This document shows, piece after piece, positions 8,166 through 14,964 of a stretch of 17,027 nt of DNA. A program made the position numbers and the translations under genes. Origin of the DNA: an uncultured Porphyromonadaceae bacterium (GTDB taxonomy: Bacteria > Bacteroidota > Bacteroidia > Bacteroidales > Muribaculaceae); contig CABTZK010000033.1 in NCBI GenBank assembly GCA_902489275.1, positions 1-17,027 of the forward strand. The letters are read 5' to 3'. The first letter of the stretch is position 1; each line of letters opens with the position of its first letter. Below the pieces are notes generated by a model, which was not told where the DNA came from, did not search any database, and saw nothing but the letters and a program-made list of their open reading frames with translations.

Positions 8166-8173
8166 TAAATTTG
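8166..8173 (+). promoter_or_regulatory. -7 element of the argR promoter
   Basis: TAAATTTG fits TAnnTTTG exactly and lies 82 bp before the argR start. The -33 region has no clear TTG. Transcription would start near 8180 and give a leader of about 75 nt. Confidence 0.5.
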
Positions 8174-8189
8174 CTGCAAGAATCCTTAT

Positions 8190-8227
8190 GAGAGAGCTAA
8201 GGGTTGCGCGTTGATCAAGGCTCTCTC
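8190..8227 (+). promoter_or_regulatory. inverted repeat in the argR leader
   Basis: GAGAGAGC (8190-8197) and GCTCTCTC (8220-8227) form a perfect 8-bp stem with a 22-nt loop, 27 nt before the argR start. Only TTT follows the stem, so it is a poor intrinsic terminator. It may be a leader structure or, as DNA, a protein-binding site. Confidence 0.45.
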
Positions 8228-8254
8228 TTTGTGGTGTAACTAACTATTGTTATT

Positions 8255-8740
8255 GTGAAAAATAAGCGAAATAGACTTCGACTGATTGTTGACCTCATCA
8301 AGAAAAATTGCATCAGTAGTCAAAACGAGCTGGTCGAAATGCTTAGTGAGCGGGGCATAGATGTGACCCAAGCAACACTTTCTCGTGACCTTAAATCCTT
8401 GAAAATCACTAAGGTTGCCAATGATTTTGGCAACTATATGTATATTATACCCGATGCGAATGAGCTGCAAGACTCCTTGCTTAGGAAAGATCCAAAACAG
8501 TTGAGTGCGAACGCTAAAATTGGTTTTGTCAGCATCGAGTTCTCAGGCAATTTTGCGGTGATCAAGACCCGAAACGGTTATGCGGCGGGCCTGGCCTATG
8601 ACATCGACATGACCCATTCACAAGAGGTGTTAGGCACAATCGCAGGTGCCGACACGGTGTTTGCGATTATGCGTGAGGAGGTGACCCACGAGCAGGCACT
8701 CAAGTTCTTCTCCCGTTTCATTCCCATTGGCGAGCAGTGA
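8255..8740 (+). CDS. argR: arginine repressor ArgR
   Basis: The 161-residue protein is an ArgR/AhrC-type regulator that represses arginine biosynthesis genes when arginine is bound. Residues about 5-65 form the winged helix-turn-helix (SQNELVEML, then TQATLSRDL as recognition helix). The C-terminal core holds FVSIEFSGNF, the TRNGYA segment and the corepressor motif GTIAGADT (residues 128-134 with Asp133). Most ArgR proteins have GDDT there; the first Asp is Ala132 in this protein. Translation starts at a GTG. No arginine genes lie nearby, unlike Bacteroidetes loci where argR heads an arg cluster. Confidence 0.94.
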   Translation: MKNKRNRLRLIVDLIKKNCISSQNELVEMLSERGIDVTQATLSRDLKSLKITKVANDFGNYMYIIPDANELQDSLLRKDPKQLSANAKIGFVSIEFSGNFAVIKTRNGYAAGLAYDIDMTHSQEVLGTIAGADTVFAIMREEVTHEQALKFFSRFIPIGEQ

Positions 8741-8861
8741 GCGCGGGTTGGGAAGAGGCAAGTGAATCAATGACGCAATGCCGATAAAAGTTGGGCCGAT
8801 TGGCGGTTCAAGCCGACGCTCATGGAAGAACGGCAACCTTTGCCAGTAAAAATTGAAGATT

Positions 8862-9170
8862 ATGGAGTTTCTTGCTGAAAATCATCTTTTAGGGCTTGCC
8901 ATTGGCTTTTGCACCTTTTTTGTCATCGGCCTTTTCCATCCCTTGGTTATTAAAGGGGAATATTACTTTGGCGTGAGAATTTGGTGGGCTTTTTTGGCGC
9001 TGGGCATCGTGCTGGGCATCGCCTCTTGGCTCGCCGGCAGCATCGTGGCCGCGTCGTTGCTGGGCGTTGGGTCGTTTTCCAGTTTTTGGGCTATTCTCGA
9101 AGTCTTTGAGCAGCGCAAGCGAGTCGACAAGGGCTGGTTCCCGCGTAATCCTCGCCGCGGCAGGCGTTGA
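8862..9170 (+). CDS. DUF4491 family small membrane protein
   Basis: The 102-residue protein has three hydrophobic segments and the DUF4491 hallmarks IGLFHPLVIKGEYYFG, a WW.FL segment and FEQRKRVDKGWFPRNP near the C-terminus. Function is unknown for the family, which is typical of Bacteroidales. I chose ATG 8862; an in-frame TTG nine bases earlier would add three residues. The basic C-terminal tail (RRGRR) is probably cytoplasmic. Its stop codon is 2 bp from that of the convergent gene. Confidence 0.88.
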   Translation: MEFLAENHLLGLAIGFCTFFVIGLFHPLVIKGEYYFGVRIWWAFLALGIVLGIASWLAGSIVAASLLGVGSFSSFWAILEVFEQRKRVDKGWFPRNPRRGRR

Positions 9171-9172
9171 GT

Positions 9173-10657
9173 TCAGAATTGGAAATAGATGAATGGCTGG
9201 ATGTCGCTGGTTTTAATTTGACAGATAAGGTAGATGAGGGCTGCCAGCAAGATCGCGTAGATCATGACGTTGCACTTGCTGAGCGCCTTGACGGCGGCAT
9301 TTTCCCATTTCTCGGGCACATAGTGGCTCACAAGGCCAAAGACCATCAAGAGCATGACCCACTTGTAGCCCAGCAGCACCTGCCCGATAAGTTCGCCATG
9401 GAAATTGGTGAGCATCTGTTGGAGCATGATTCCGGCATTGCCCATGTCGCGATTGCGGAAGATGAGCCAGGCGAAACTCACAAAAGCGAAAGTCACGATC
9501 ATGCCGCCCACGCGTTTCAACCCCTGGCTACGGTAGCCCTTGTCGTGGCGCACGATGTATTGCCGATAGAACTTGTGGCAGGCGAGTGCTAAGCCGTGCA
9601 GGCCTCCCCATGCGATGAAATTCCATGCGGCGCCATGCCACAGTCCGGCCAGCAGCATGGTTGCCAGCAGGTGAACATAGGTTCTCGCCTTGCCCTTGCG
9701 ATTGCCGCCCATGCTGATGTAAACATAATCGCGAATCCAAGTAGACAGCGAGATGTGCCATCGCCGCCAGAAATCGCGCACGCTCACGGCCTTGTAAGGC
9801 GCATTGAAGTTCTTGGGAAAGTGAAATCCCAGCAGCAGTGCCAAGCCAATGGCCATGTCGCTGTAACCGCTAAAGTCGCAGTAGAGCTGCAACGTGTAGC
9901 CCAGCGAGCCTAATAAGTTCTCCACCCCCGTGTAGCGCAAGGGGTTGTCAAAGATGCGGTCCACAAAGTTCACGCTAATGTAGTCGCTGATGACCGCTTT
10001 CTTGAACAAGCCGATCAGCACCAAGTACACGCCCATCGCCATCATCTCGCGTGTGATTGTGACCGGACGGCGGATTTGCGGCACAAAGTCGCGCGCCCGC
10101 ACGATGGGACCAGCCACCAGTTGCGGGAAGAAAGAGACGTAGAACGCGTAGTCGAGCAGCGAGTCGAGGGGGCGCAATTGTCCGCGATACACGTCGATGG
10201 TGTAGCTCAAACTTTGGAACGTGAAAAAACTGATGCCCACCGGCAGGAAAATGTCCCATGGCTGGAAATTAGCGCCAATGATGCCTGCCAGCGTCGCTCC
10301 AAAGAAGTTGGTGTACTTGAAATAGGCTAAAAGCCCCAAGTCAATGAGCAAGCTCAGCAGCAACAGCGTCTTTTTGTGCGCGGGCCGCGTGAGCATGCGC
10401 TTGGCTATCGCAAAGTCGCTCACCGTGACAATGGCCAGCAGGAAGAAGTAGAAACCGCTGCTCTTGTAGTAGAAGTAGTAGGAGAACAAGGTCACAAAAG
10501 CAATGCGAGCCGTGTTCTTGCCGTGAAGCATATAGTACACGCCAGTGAACAGCACCCACATGACCAGGAACATGCCACTGGAGAAAATGAGCGGCTGCTT
10601 GGGGTCATAGGCCATCTGGCTCAATATGTTTTGCACAATGTCCTGCATGGTCGTCAC
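9173..10657 (-). CDS. MBOAT family O-acyltransferase (AlgI/DltB-like)
   Basis: The 494-residue polytopic membrane protein belongs to the membrane-bound O-acyltransferase family, in the branch that passes acyl groups across the membrane to extracytoplasmic glycans. Motifs in order are PVGISFFTFQ (139-148), FFPQLVAGPIVR (176-187), YCDFSGYSDMAIG (259-271), FWRRWHISLS (296-305) and GLWHGAAWNF (338-347). His341 is the expected catalytic histidine. I use the GTG at 10657 because its first bases overlap the upstream TGA (GTGA), a coupling arrangement; an in-frame ATG at 10648 is the alternative. The SGNH hydrolase encoded just upstream is the likely periplasmic partner. The glycan and acyl group are unknown. 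Confidence 0.93.
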   Translation of the reverse strand: MTTMQDIVQNILSQMAYDPKQPLIFSSGMFLVMWVLFTGVYYMLHGKNTARIAFVTLFSYYFYYKSSGFYFFLLAIVTVSDFAIAKRMLTRPAHKKTLLLLSLLIDLGLLAYFKYTNFFGATLAGIIGANFQPWDIFLPVGISFFTFQSLSYTIDVYRGQLRPLDSLLDYAFYVSFFPQLVAGPIVRARDFVPQIRRPVTITREMMAMGVYLVLIGLFKKAVISDYISVNFVDRIFDNPLRYTGVENLLGSLGYTLQLYCDFSGYSDMAIGLALLLGFHFPKNFNAPYKAVSVRDFWRRWHISLSTWIRDYVYISMGGNRKGKARTYVHLLATMLLAGLWHGAAWNFIAWGGLHGLALACHKFYRQYIVRHDKGYRSQGLKRVGGMIVTFAFVSFAWLIFRNRDMGNAGIMLQQMLTNFHGELIGQVLLGYKWVMLLMVFGLVSHYVPEKWENAAVKALSKCNVMIYAILLAALIYLICQIKTSDIQPFIYFQF

Positions 10658-11964
10658 GGAGTGATAGAAGAGGTGTAGGCGCGGTAGCCTTGCATGATTG
10701 AGTCGTAGAAGCGCCTGGCAATCAATCGGCCGCCCTTGAAATTGATGTGATGATAGTCTTTCTCGGCAAGACCTTGCCCGATGAGGCGCTTGATGCTGCC
10801 TCGGCCGCCCATGGCCTCGTAGAGGTTATAAAAAGCCACCTGGTTGTCCTTGGCCATGCGGCGTTGCAGGTCAAGCAGTTGCTCCACACCTGGCAAGGTG
10901 GCCGTCTCGCTGCCTTGCCGGCCCTCGCTGTCGGTCACGCTCACCAGTAGAATCGACACGCCAGGGAACGCGCGTCGCAACTTGGCGATGACTTGCTTCA
11001 TCGCGCGCTTGTAGCGTGCGCAGATGTGGGGCGAGATAAACCCCTTGGGCGGCACCACGTTCAACCCGAAGTGCAGCACGACCAAGTCGTATGGGCGCAA
11101 GCGGTTCACATCGGCCAGCATTTGGTCGCTCATCGTGACCAGATCCATGCCCGAGGCGCCTTGCATGGCCAGGTTGTCGATCACGATGCCACGCTCGTCC
11201 TCCAGTGCGATGCCGTGCAAGCGGCTGTTGGTGTTCGTGCCTTGCAAAGTCACGGTCATGCGGGTACATCCAGGAGTATCAAAGGTAGCCACCTGCACCC
11301 TTTTCGAGGGGGCGAGCACACGCTGGCCGCCAGGATCGGCCTTGACGGTCACCGTGCTGCCCACGCGCAGCAGCACGCTCACGCGATTCCACTTGCCGTC
11401 ATAGTCGGGTAGCCCAGGGTTAGAAAGCCGTAACGTGGCATTGGGCATGAGGTCGCAATAACTTTGAGAGAGACCTTGCCAGGCTGCGTGGAATCCTTCG
11501 GGGTCGAGCACCGAGTGAGCGGTCACTCCCTCGCTGGCGATGCGCATGGTGATGCGCTGGGCGTTGAAAGTCGAGGCCGGGTCGATCCAGCCGGCGCCAC
11601 AGCCGCCAAATTGCTGCTGCAACAGTTGGCGCAAGTCACCCAGCATGAGGTCTCCGCCCACAAATGAGTCGCCATAGTAGGCGATGCGCACCGGCCGCCC
11701 CAGTGATTGAATACGGGCCAGTTGACCGTAAAAGTGCGCCATGCCACCCGCTTGCCCGAGAGCGTAGTCTTCGATCGCGACCATGCGGTGAGCGCTCTTT
11801 GGGCGGCTAACGGTGGTGGGCACCGTGTGGGGCTCCAAGTCTCCCAGCACGTCGACCTGGCGCAAAGTGCTGCCGCCCACCCGAATCTCTGGCAGGAAAT
11901 AGCACAGCAAGAGCACGACAAATGTCAATGCCGACAGGACGAACACTTTACCCGAAGAATTCAT
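10654..11964 (-). CDS. membrane-anchored SGNH/GDSL hydrolase-like acyltransferase partner
   Basis: The 436-residue protein has an N-terminal signal anchor (about residues 7-25) and an SGNH-fold domain facing the periplasm. Catalytic blocks are visible: GDSF with Ser100, the AMQGASG block around 267-272, HFGLN with Asn302, and DYHH with Asp403 and His406. A beta-rich insert lies between blocks I and II (about 150-260). In O-acetylation systems such as alginate AlgI/AlgJ/AlgX or peptidoglycan PatA/PatB, an MBOAT protein hands acyl groups to an SGNH protein; the GTGA overlap with the MBOAT gene strongly suggests such a pair here. A deacylase role is the main alternative. It has its own -7 element just upstream. 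Confidence 0.9.
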   Translation of the reverse strand: MNSSGKVFVLSALTFVVLLLCYFLPEIRVGGSTLRQVDVLGDLEPHTVPTTVSRPKSAHRMVAIEDYALGQAGGMAHFYGQLARIQSLGRPVRIAYYGDSFVGGDLMLGDLRQLLQQQFGGCGAGWIDPASTFNAQRITMRIASEGVTAHSVLDPEGFHAAWQGLSQSYCDLMPNATLRLSNPGLPDYDGKWNRVSVLLRVGSTVTVKADPGGQRVLAPSKRVQVATFDTPGCTRMTVTLQGTNTNSRLHGIALEDERGIVIDNLAMQGASGMDLVTMSDQMLADVNRLRPYDLVVLHFGLNVVPPKGFISPHICARYKRAMKQVIAKLRRAFPGVSILLVSVTDSEGRQGSETATLPGVEQLLDLQRRMAKDNQVAFYNLYEAMGGRGSIKRLIGQGLAEKDYHHINFKGGRLIARRFYDSIMQGYRAYTSSITP

Positions 11965-11986
11965 GCCTCTTTGGTCGTTAGCGTTG

Positions 11987-11994
11987 CAAAGGTA
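11987..11994 (-). promoter_or_regulatory. -7 element of the SGNH-MBOAT operon
   Basis: On the minus strand TACCTTTG (11994-11987) fits TAnnTTTG, 22 bp before the ATG at 11964 and within the 45-bp gap after the MATE stop codon. No good -33 box is seen. It suggests the acylation pair can be transcribed separately from the transporter. Confidence 0.5.
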
Positions 11995-12009
11995 ATCAAA
12001 AATCCAGCA

Positions 12010-13326
12010 CTATCGCCGCGTGGAACGGTAAAAATCGCGGAGAAAAAGAAAGGCGGCTGCCAGCAAGGCGATGAAAAAACCGTAGTAGATGCCCACAATG
12101 CCGTAGCCGATGGTGATAGCAAGCAGATAAATGGCTGGAAATCCCAGCAGGACATAGGCAACAACAGCCCCACGCATCATGGCCACCGTGCAGTTCATGC
12201 CCCGCAGCGCATTGGCAAACGTGACTTGCGTGGCATCGCCCAACTGGTAGACAAGCAAGGGCGGTATCAGGCTCAAGGCTATTGCTATCACGGCTGGGTC
12301 GCTGGTGAAAAAGCTGATGATGTAGCGCCCGAAAAAGTAGAAAATGGCGCAGCTCATGCCCGTGAACAGCAGCGTGAGCGTGTAGCCGGCACGCGCGCAG
12401 GCGCGAATGCTCGCCTTGTCGCCGAGACCATGAAAATGGGCAATGCGGATGGCTGTGCCAGCGCCAAAGGCATAGTAAATCATAAAGCCGAGGTTGCCCA
12501 GCATGAGCAGCACCTGGTAGGCTGCCAGGGCGTTGGTGCCAAACCACCCCACTAAGATCAGGGCAAAGGTGAAAATAGCCGTCTCTAAACCCATTTGCAC
12601 GGCAACGGGCAGTGAGGACTTAAAGACACTGCTTATTGCCCTACGACTGCACGTGGAGGTCTTGAAGGCACGCCACATCGGGCGGTAGCGTGGTGCCGAA
12701 GACAAAACCACTAGGTAGGCCACGCACATCAGCAGCCGGCCTGCCAGGGTGCTCCACCCGGCTCCATCCAGCCCCAGTTCGGGTGCGCCCCAGTGACCAT
12801 AGATGAGCGCGTAGTTGCCCACAATATTGAGCACATTGCCCATGCTGAAAATCCACATGCCTAAGCTGGTGTGGCCCAAGGCATCGCAGAATTGCCGCCA
12901 CACGTGAGTGAAAATGACCGGTATCATCGACACCCAGATGATGCGATAATAACTCTTGATGAGCGGCAGCAACTCAGCTGGTTGACCCAAATCGTCAATG
13001 AGGAAGTAGAAGATGGCCATGAGTGCCATGAGCGCAGCGCCAAACAGCGCGTTGGCCACCGTGACCTGGCGCAGCATCGCGCCCACACTCGTCGCGTCGC
13101 CCCGCGCGTGGAGCGCCCCCACGAGCGGTGTGATGCCGTAGGAGAAACCCAGCGAGAGGAGAATGGCGAGCATGGTGGCATTGTTGACAAACGACGCGGC
13201 TCCGAGCGCTGCTGTGGCGTAGTGGCCCACCATCATTGTGTCGGCATAGCCTGTGGCAATTGTTCCCAATTGAGCCACAATAATTGGCCCGCTCAGCTGT
13301 GCAATATCCCGGTAATGACCGCTCAT
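12010..13326 (-). CDS. MATE family efflux transporter
   Basis: From the ATG at 13326 the product is 438 residues, the usual MATE length, with about twelve hydrophobic segments in two related halves. The N-terminal LSGPIIVAQLG...GYADTMMVGHYATAALGA segment is the characteristic MATE opening; GHTSLGMWIFSMGNVLNIVGNYALI lies near the end of the first half. The family exchanges cations for toxic compounds, drugs or metabolites across the inner membrane; substrate cannot be read from sequence. A GTG at 13389 would add 21 residues (ending GAPHVHACLLGAT) unlike a MATE N-terminus, and that segment contains a perfect hairpin, so I prefer the shorter form. It lies between a lipoprotein gene and the acylation pair on the same strand. 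Confidence 0.92.
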   Translation of the reverse strand: MSGHYRDIAQLSGPIIVAQLGTIATGYADTMMVGHYATAALGAASFVNNATMLAILLSLGFSYGITPLVGALHARGDATSVGAMLRQVTVANALFGAALMALMAIFYFLIDDLGQPAELLPLIKSYYRIIWVSMIPVIFTHVWRQFCDALGHTSLGMWIFSMGNVLNIVGNYALIYGHWGAPELGLDGAGWSTLAGRLLMCVAYLVVLSSAPRYRPMWRAFKTSTCSRRAISSVFKSSLPVAVQMGLETAIFTFALILVGWFGTNALAAYQVLLMLGNLGFMIYYAFGAGTAIRIAHFHGLGDKASIRACARAGYTLTLLFTGMSCAIFYFFGRYIISFFTSDPAVIAIALSLIPPLLVYQLGDATQVTFANALRGMNCTVAMMRGAVVAYVLLGFPAIYLLAITIGYGIVGIYYGFFIALLAAAFLFLRDFYRSTRR

Positions 13327-13352
13327 TGTCGCCCCAAGCAAGCATGCGTGAA

Positions 13353-13370
13353 CATGGGGAGCGCCCCATG
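13353..13370 (-). promoter_or_regulatory. perfect hairpin just upstream of the MATE gene
   Basis: CATGGGG and CCCCATG form a perfect 7-bp inverted repeat with a 4-nt loop, 27 nt before the preferred MATE start at 13326. It would fold stably in the leader RNA or serve as a DNA operator. No T-run follows, so it is not an intrinsic terminator. Confidence 0.4.
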
Positions 13371-13441
13371 GCATGGCTGGTGATGGCACGCAGCCTTGAA
13401 AACCTCGGTCATGTCCTCCATTCGATTCTTTTCAGGTCGGG

Positions 13442-14041
13442 TTATGGCTCTATGGGGTAACCATCGTTATCGACAAATTCTTTTAGCCAGGCTTTCTCGT
13501 CAAGTGTTTCCCCCTCAAAAACTTGCACCCAATTGTCGATTTTCCAGTCGCTGTTTTCCCTTGTGAGCCACAAGGTCACCAGCGTTGGATGGTCGCGATT
13601 CCAGGTCACACTGATTTCAACATCGGCCTTGGCCGTTTGACGACTGGCGTCGAGGTCGTAGACGCGTTTCACGCTCATTTTCGGGTCTTGCGGATCTTGG
13701 CTTTGGCTCCAGTGGTCGGCATCGATGACTGCCACGGTGTCGCGCTCGCCAATGGCCAGTGCCTTGTGCAGCAATTCGAGGTACTCCTTGCTGCCGTACT
13801 TGGTGTCAAAGTCTTCTGGCGAAGGCATGGCATCGTGCTCACTGGCCGAGGCGTAAGCCTGGTACACGTCGTGAAACATTTCCTCCACGCGCTTTTGAAT
13901 CTCGCCCGCATCGAGTGTGTCGGCTACCCTTGAGGTGGTGCTTGTCTGGTTTTTTGTGGTGGGTCGCTCGCTTTGCGGCTTGCACGACAAGCTGGCCAGA
14001 GTCGTGACCAGCGCCACCATTGTCATCATGAATCTATACAT
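13442..14041 (-). CDS. putative lipoprotein, DUF3828-like
   Basis: From the ATG at 14041 the product is 199 residues with a lipoprotein signal ending LASLSC (lipidated Cys20), then a Ser/Thr/Gln-rich linker. The folded part (about 45-199) has an amphipathic helix (EIQKRVEEMFHDVYQAY), then beta strands with VAVIDADHW, ADVEISVTW and DWKIDNW. This layout resembles DUF3828/NTF2-like lipoproteins of Bacteroidales; that assignment is from overall look. Function is unknown. The start is fixed by a promoter -7 box at 14090-14083: an in-frame ATG at 14110 lies upstream of that box and cannot be on the message. It is followed on the same strand by the MATE gene after 115 bp. Confidence 0.8.
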   Translation of the reverse strand: MYRFMMTMVALVTTLASLSCKPQSERPTTKNQTSTTSRVADTLDAGEIQKRVEEMFHDVYQAYASASEHDAMPSPEDFDTKYGSKEYLELLHKALAIGERDTVAVIDADHWSQSQDPQDPKMSVKRVYDLDASRQTAKADVEISVTWNRDHPTLVTLWLTRENSDWKIDNWVQVFEGETLDEKAWLKEFVDNDGYPIEP

Positions 14042-14082
14042 CGCTTTTGGTTGTTTTGTTAGTGATTTGTTTTTTTGATATG

Positions 14083-14111
14083 CAAATATAGGCAAAAATA
14101 GTGTAAACAAA
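14083..14111 (-). promoter_or_regulatory. promoter of the lipoprotein gene
   Basis: On the minus strand TATATTTG (14090-14083) matches TAnnTTTG, and TTTG (14111-14108) lies 17 nt upstream as a possible -33 box. The leader to the ATG at 14041 would be about 35 nt. Confidence 0.6.
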
Positions 14112-14173
14112 TATTAAACGAAACGCTTGCCTGCTAAAAATGCTTAACAATAAGAAAAAAGTTGCCCGAAGAC

Positions 14174-14204
14174 TATGTTATATAACACATATCTCTTAAC
14201 TTTG
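14174..14204 (+). promoter_or_regulatory. promoter with palindromic operator-like site
   Basis: TAACTTTG (14197-14204) is a perfect -7 element. At the position of the upstream box there is no TTTG; instead there is the perfect 12-bp palindrome TGTTATATAACA (14176-14187), extendable by one more pair across one mismatch. A dimeric regulator could bind it. The promoter points into sequence without a convincing gene. Confidence 0.55.
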
Positions 14205-14210
14205 CAACAG

Positions 14211-14359
14211 TTTTTCATGGTATTAGTTTTTAAGGTTATGAAATTCTACACGTCGTGATGACGGAATTTATTTCATTTTGTTTAAGGTTTATGTTAATGG
14301 TATTTAGAAGGTTAATTAGTTTAGCAATCCTCGGTAGTGATATCGGGGATTATTTTTTT
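14211..14359 (+). ncRNA. candidate small RNA or orphan leader
   Basis: About 150 nt lie between a -7 element and a terminator-like hairpin with a T-run. The only ATG near the front (14239) opens a seven-codon frame, MKFYTS then stop. A 71-codon frame spans 14255-14470, but it runs through the terminator and has no family resemblance. The stretch is AT-rich with several runs of T. I have the impression that leaders of this look recur before other Bacteroidales genes, but I cannot confirm it. It is either an independent RNA, or a regulatory leader whose gene was lost at the neighbouring junction. Confidence 0.4.
14327..14359 (+). terminator. terminator-like hairpin ending the orphan transcript
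   Basis: ATCCTCGG (14327-14334) pairs with TCGGGGAT (14343-14350), 8 bp with two G-U pairs and an 8-nt loop. It is followed by TATTTTTTT. Read on the plus strand this is a good intrinsic terminator or attenuator; on the minus strand there is no T-run after the stem. Confidence 0.6.
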
Positions 14360-14433
14360 GCCGTTGCGGCACGCCGAGAAAAGGCGATCTCGTTGACGCG
14401 ACACCGCCCTTTGCGAGAGGACTATGCCCTTCC

Positions 14434-14586
14434 TTATTTCTGTGCATTCTTGAATGGCACAATTGGATAGGCGTTGCTTTTTTCAAGTTCGCCAATCACG
14501 TATGCGCCCCCATAGCCAGCGTAGGCTTTGAATGCCCAGTTGTCATGGATGGGGTCATCGGTCGAGGACCACAGGTTGGCGTCAGT
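14434..14586 (-). pseudogene. C-terminal remnant of a FISUMP/DUF1566-type surface protein
   Basis: Fifty codons on the minus strand end in a normal TAA at 14436-14434 and have no start codon. They read TDANLWSSTDDP, then NWAFKAYAGYGG, then SNAYPIVPFKNAQK. The L/YWSST motif, an aromatic Gly-rich segment, and a closing YPI/VxP are the hallmarks of the C-terminal end of FISUMP/DUF1566-type secreted proteins of Bacteroidales. In the same frame the codon before the fragment is a TAA (14589-14587), and the 26-bp inverted repeat starts at 14591, so the rest of the gene appears to have been removed there. G/C-ending codons match the left part of the window. Confidence 0.6.
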
Positions 14587-14590
14587 TTAA

Positions 14591-14656
14591 CCCAAATCGG
14601 TCATTAGGATTTCTCTGTGTCGTACGGCAAAGAGAAATCCTAATGACCGATTTGGG
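14591..14656. repeat. perfect 26-bp inverted repeat with 14-nt loop
   Basis: The arms 14591-14616 and 14631-14656 are exact reverse complements over 26 bp; the loop is GTGTCGTACGGCAA. The outer ends begin CCCAAATCGG and finish CCGATTTGGG. There is no transposase gene. The element lies at the boundary between the gene remnant and the AT-richer right part. It could be a small non-autonomous palindromic element, a recombination site or a strong RNA hairpin. Confidence 0.9.
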
Positions 14657-14916
14657 ATGAAGCGTGTCCAACCGAAGCGGCGGACTTGCTTGGGAGAAGT
14701 CGGCTGCTGCTTGTCCTTATCGGTTTTGTTCGATGTGTCTGCCCTGATGAAGGCAGGTGTCAACATAAAATAAATGCAAGAAAAAAAGTTGGGATTCAGA
14801 ACATCAAGTGAGGAATTTTTCTTAAATTTGCAAACGTAATTGCATTTTGAAGTTGAATCTACCATATAAAAGTATAATATCAAAACGAACGTTATTCAAT
14901 ATTCAATTGTTTTGCG
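14657..14916. other. gene-poor stretch between the inverted repeat and the cupin operon
   Basis: I see no supportable gene. A 38-codon frame (14657-14773, MKRVQPKRRT...) begins right at the end of the inverted repeat, and a 98-codon minus frame (14883-14587) runs through the repeat. Both look like chance frames or fossil repeat sequence. A -7-like TAAATTTG sits at 14823-14830 without a partner box. ATTCAAT is directly repeated at 14894-14907, just upstream of the cupin promoter. Confidence 0.4.
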
Positions 14917-14924
14917 TATTTTTG
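14917..14924 (+). promoter_or_regulatory. -7 element of the cupin-DUF438 operon
   Basis: TATTTTTG fits TAnnTTTG, 40 bp before the cupin ATG at 14965. The -33 region holds no TTTG at standard spacing but does hold the tandem ATTCAAT repeats, so the promoter may depend on an activator. Confidence 0.6.
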
Positions 14925-14964
14925 TAGTCAACAAACATTAATCATAACAAAATAAAGAAGAATT

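Noticed and set aside
9167..9592. 141-codon plus-strand frame overlapping the end of the DUF4491 gene
   Set aside because: Antisense to the MBOAT gene and Asp/His/Glu-rich, as expected of a shadow frame.
11707..12555. 282-codon plus-strand frame across the SGNH/MATE boundary
   Set aside because: It runs antisense through two clear genes and has no recognisable domain.
14255..14470. 71-codon plus-strand frame
   Set aside because: It reads through a terminator hairpin and its T-run and overlaps the surface-protein remnant on the other strand.
14657..14773. 38-codon frame starting at the edge of the inverted repeat
   Set aside because: Short, Cys/Arg-rich, no promoter close by; more likely repeat-derived sequence than a gene.
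14587..14883. 98-codon minus-strand frame through the 26-bp inverted repeat
   Set aside because: First half looks like translated AT-rich intergenic sequence; second half is palindrome-derived. No promoter or family support.
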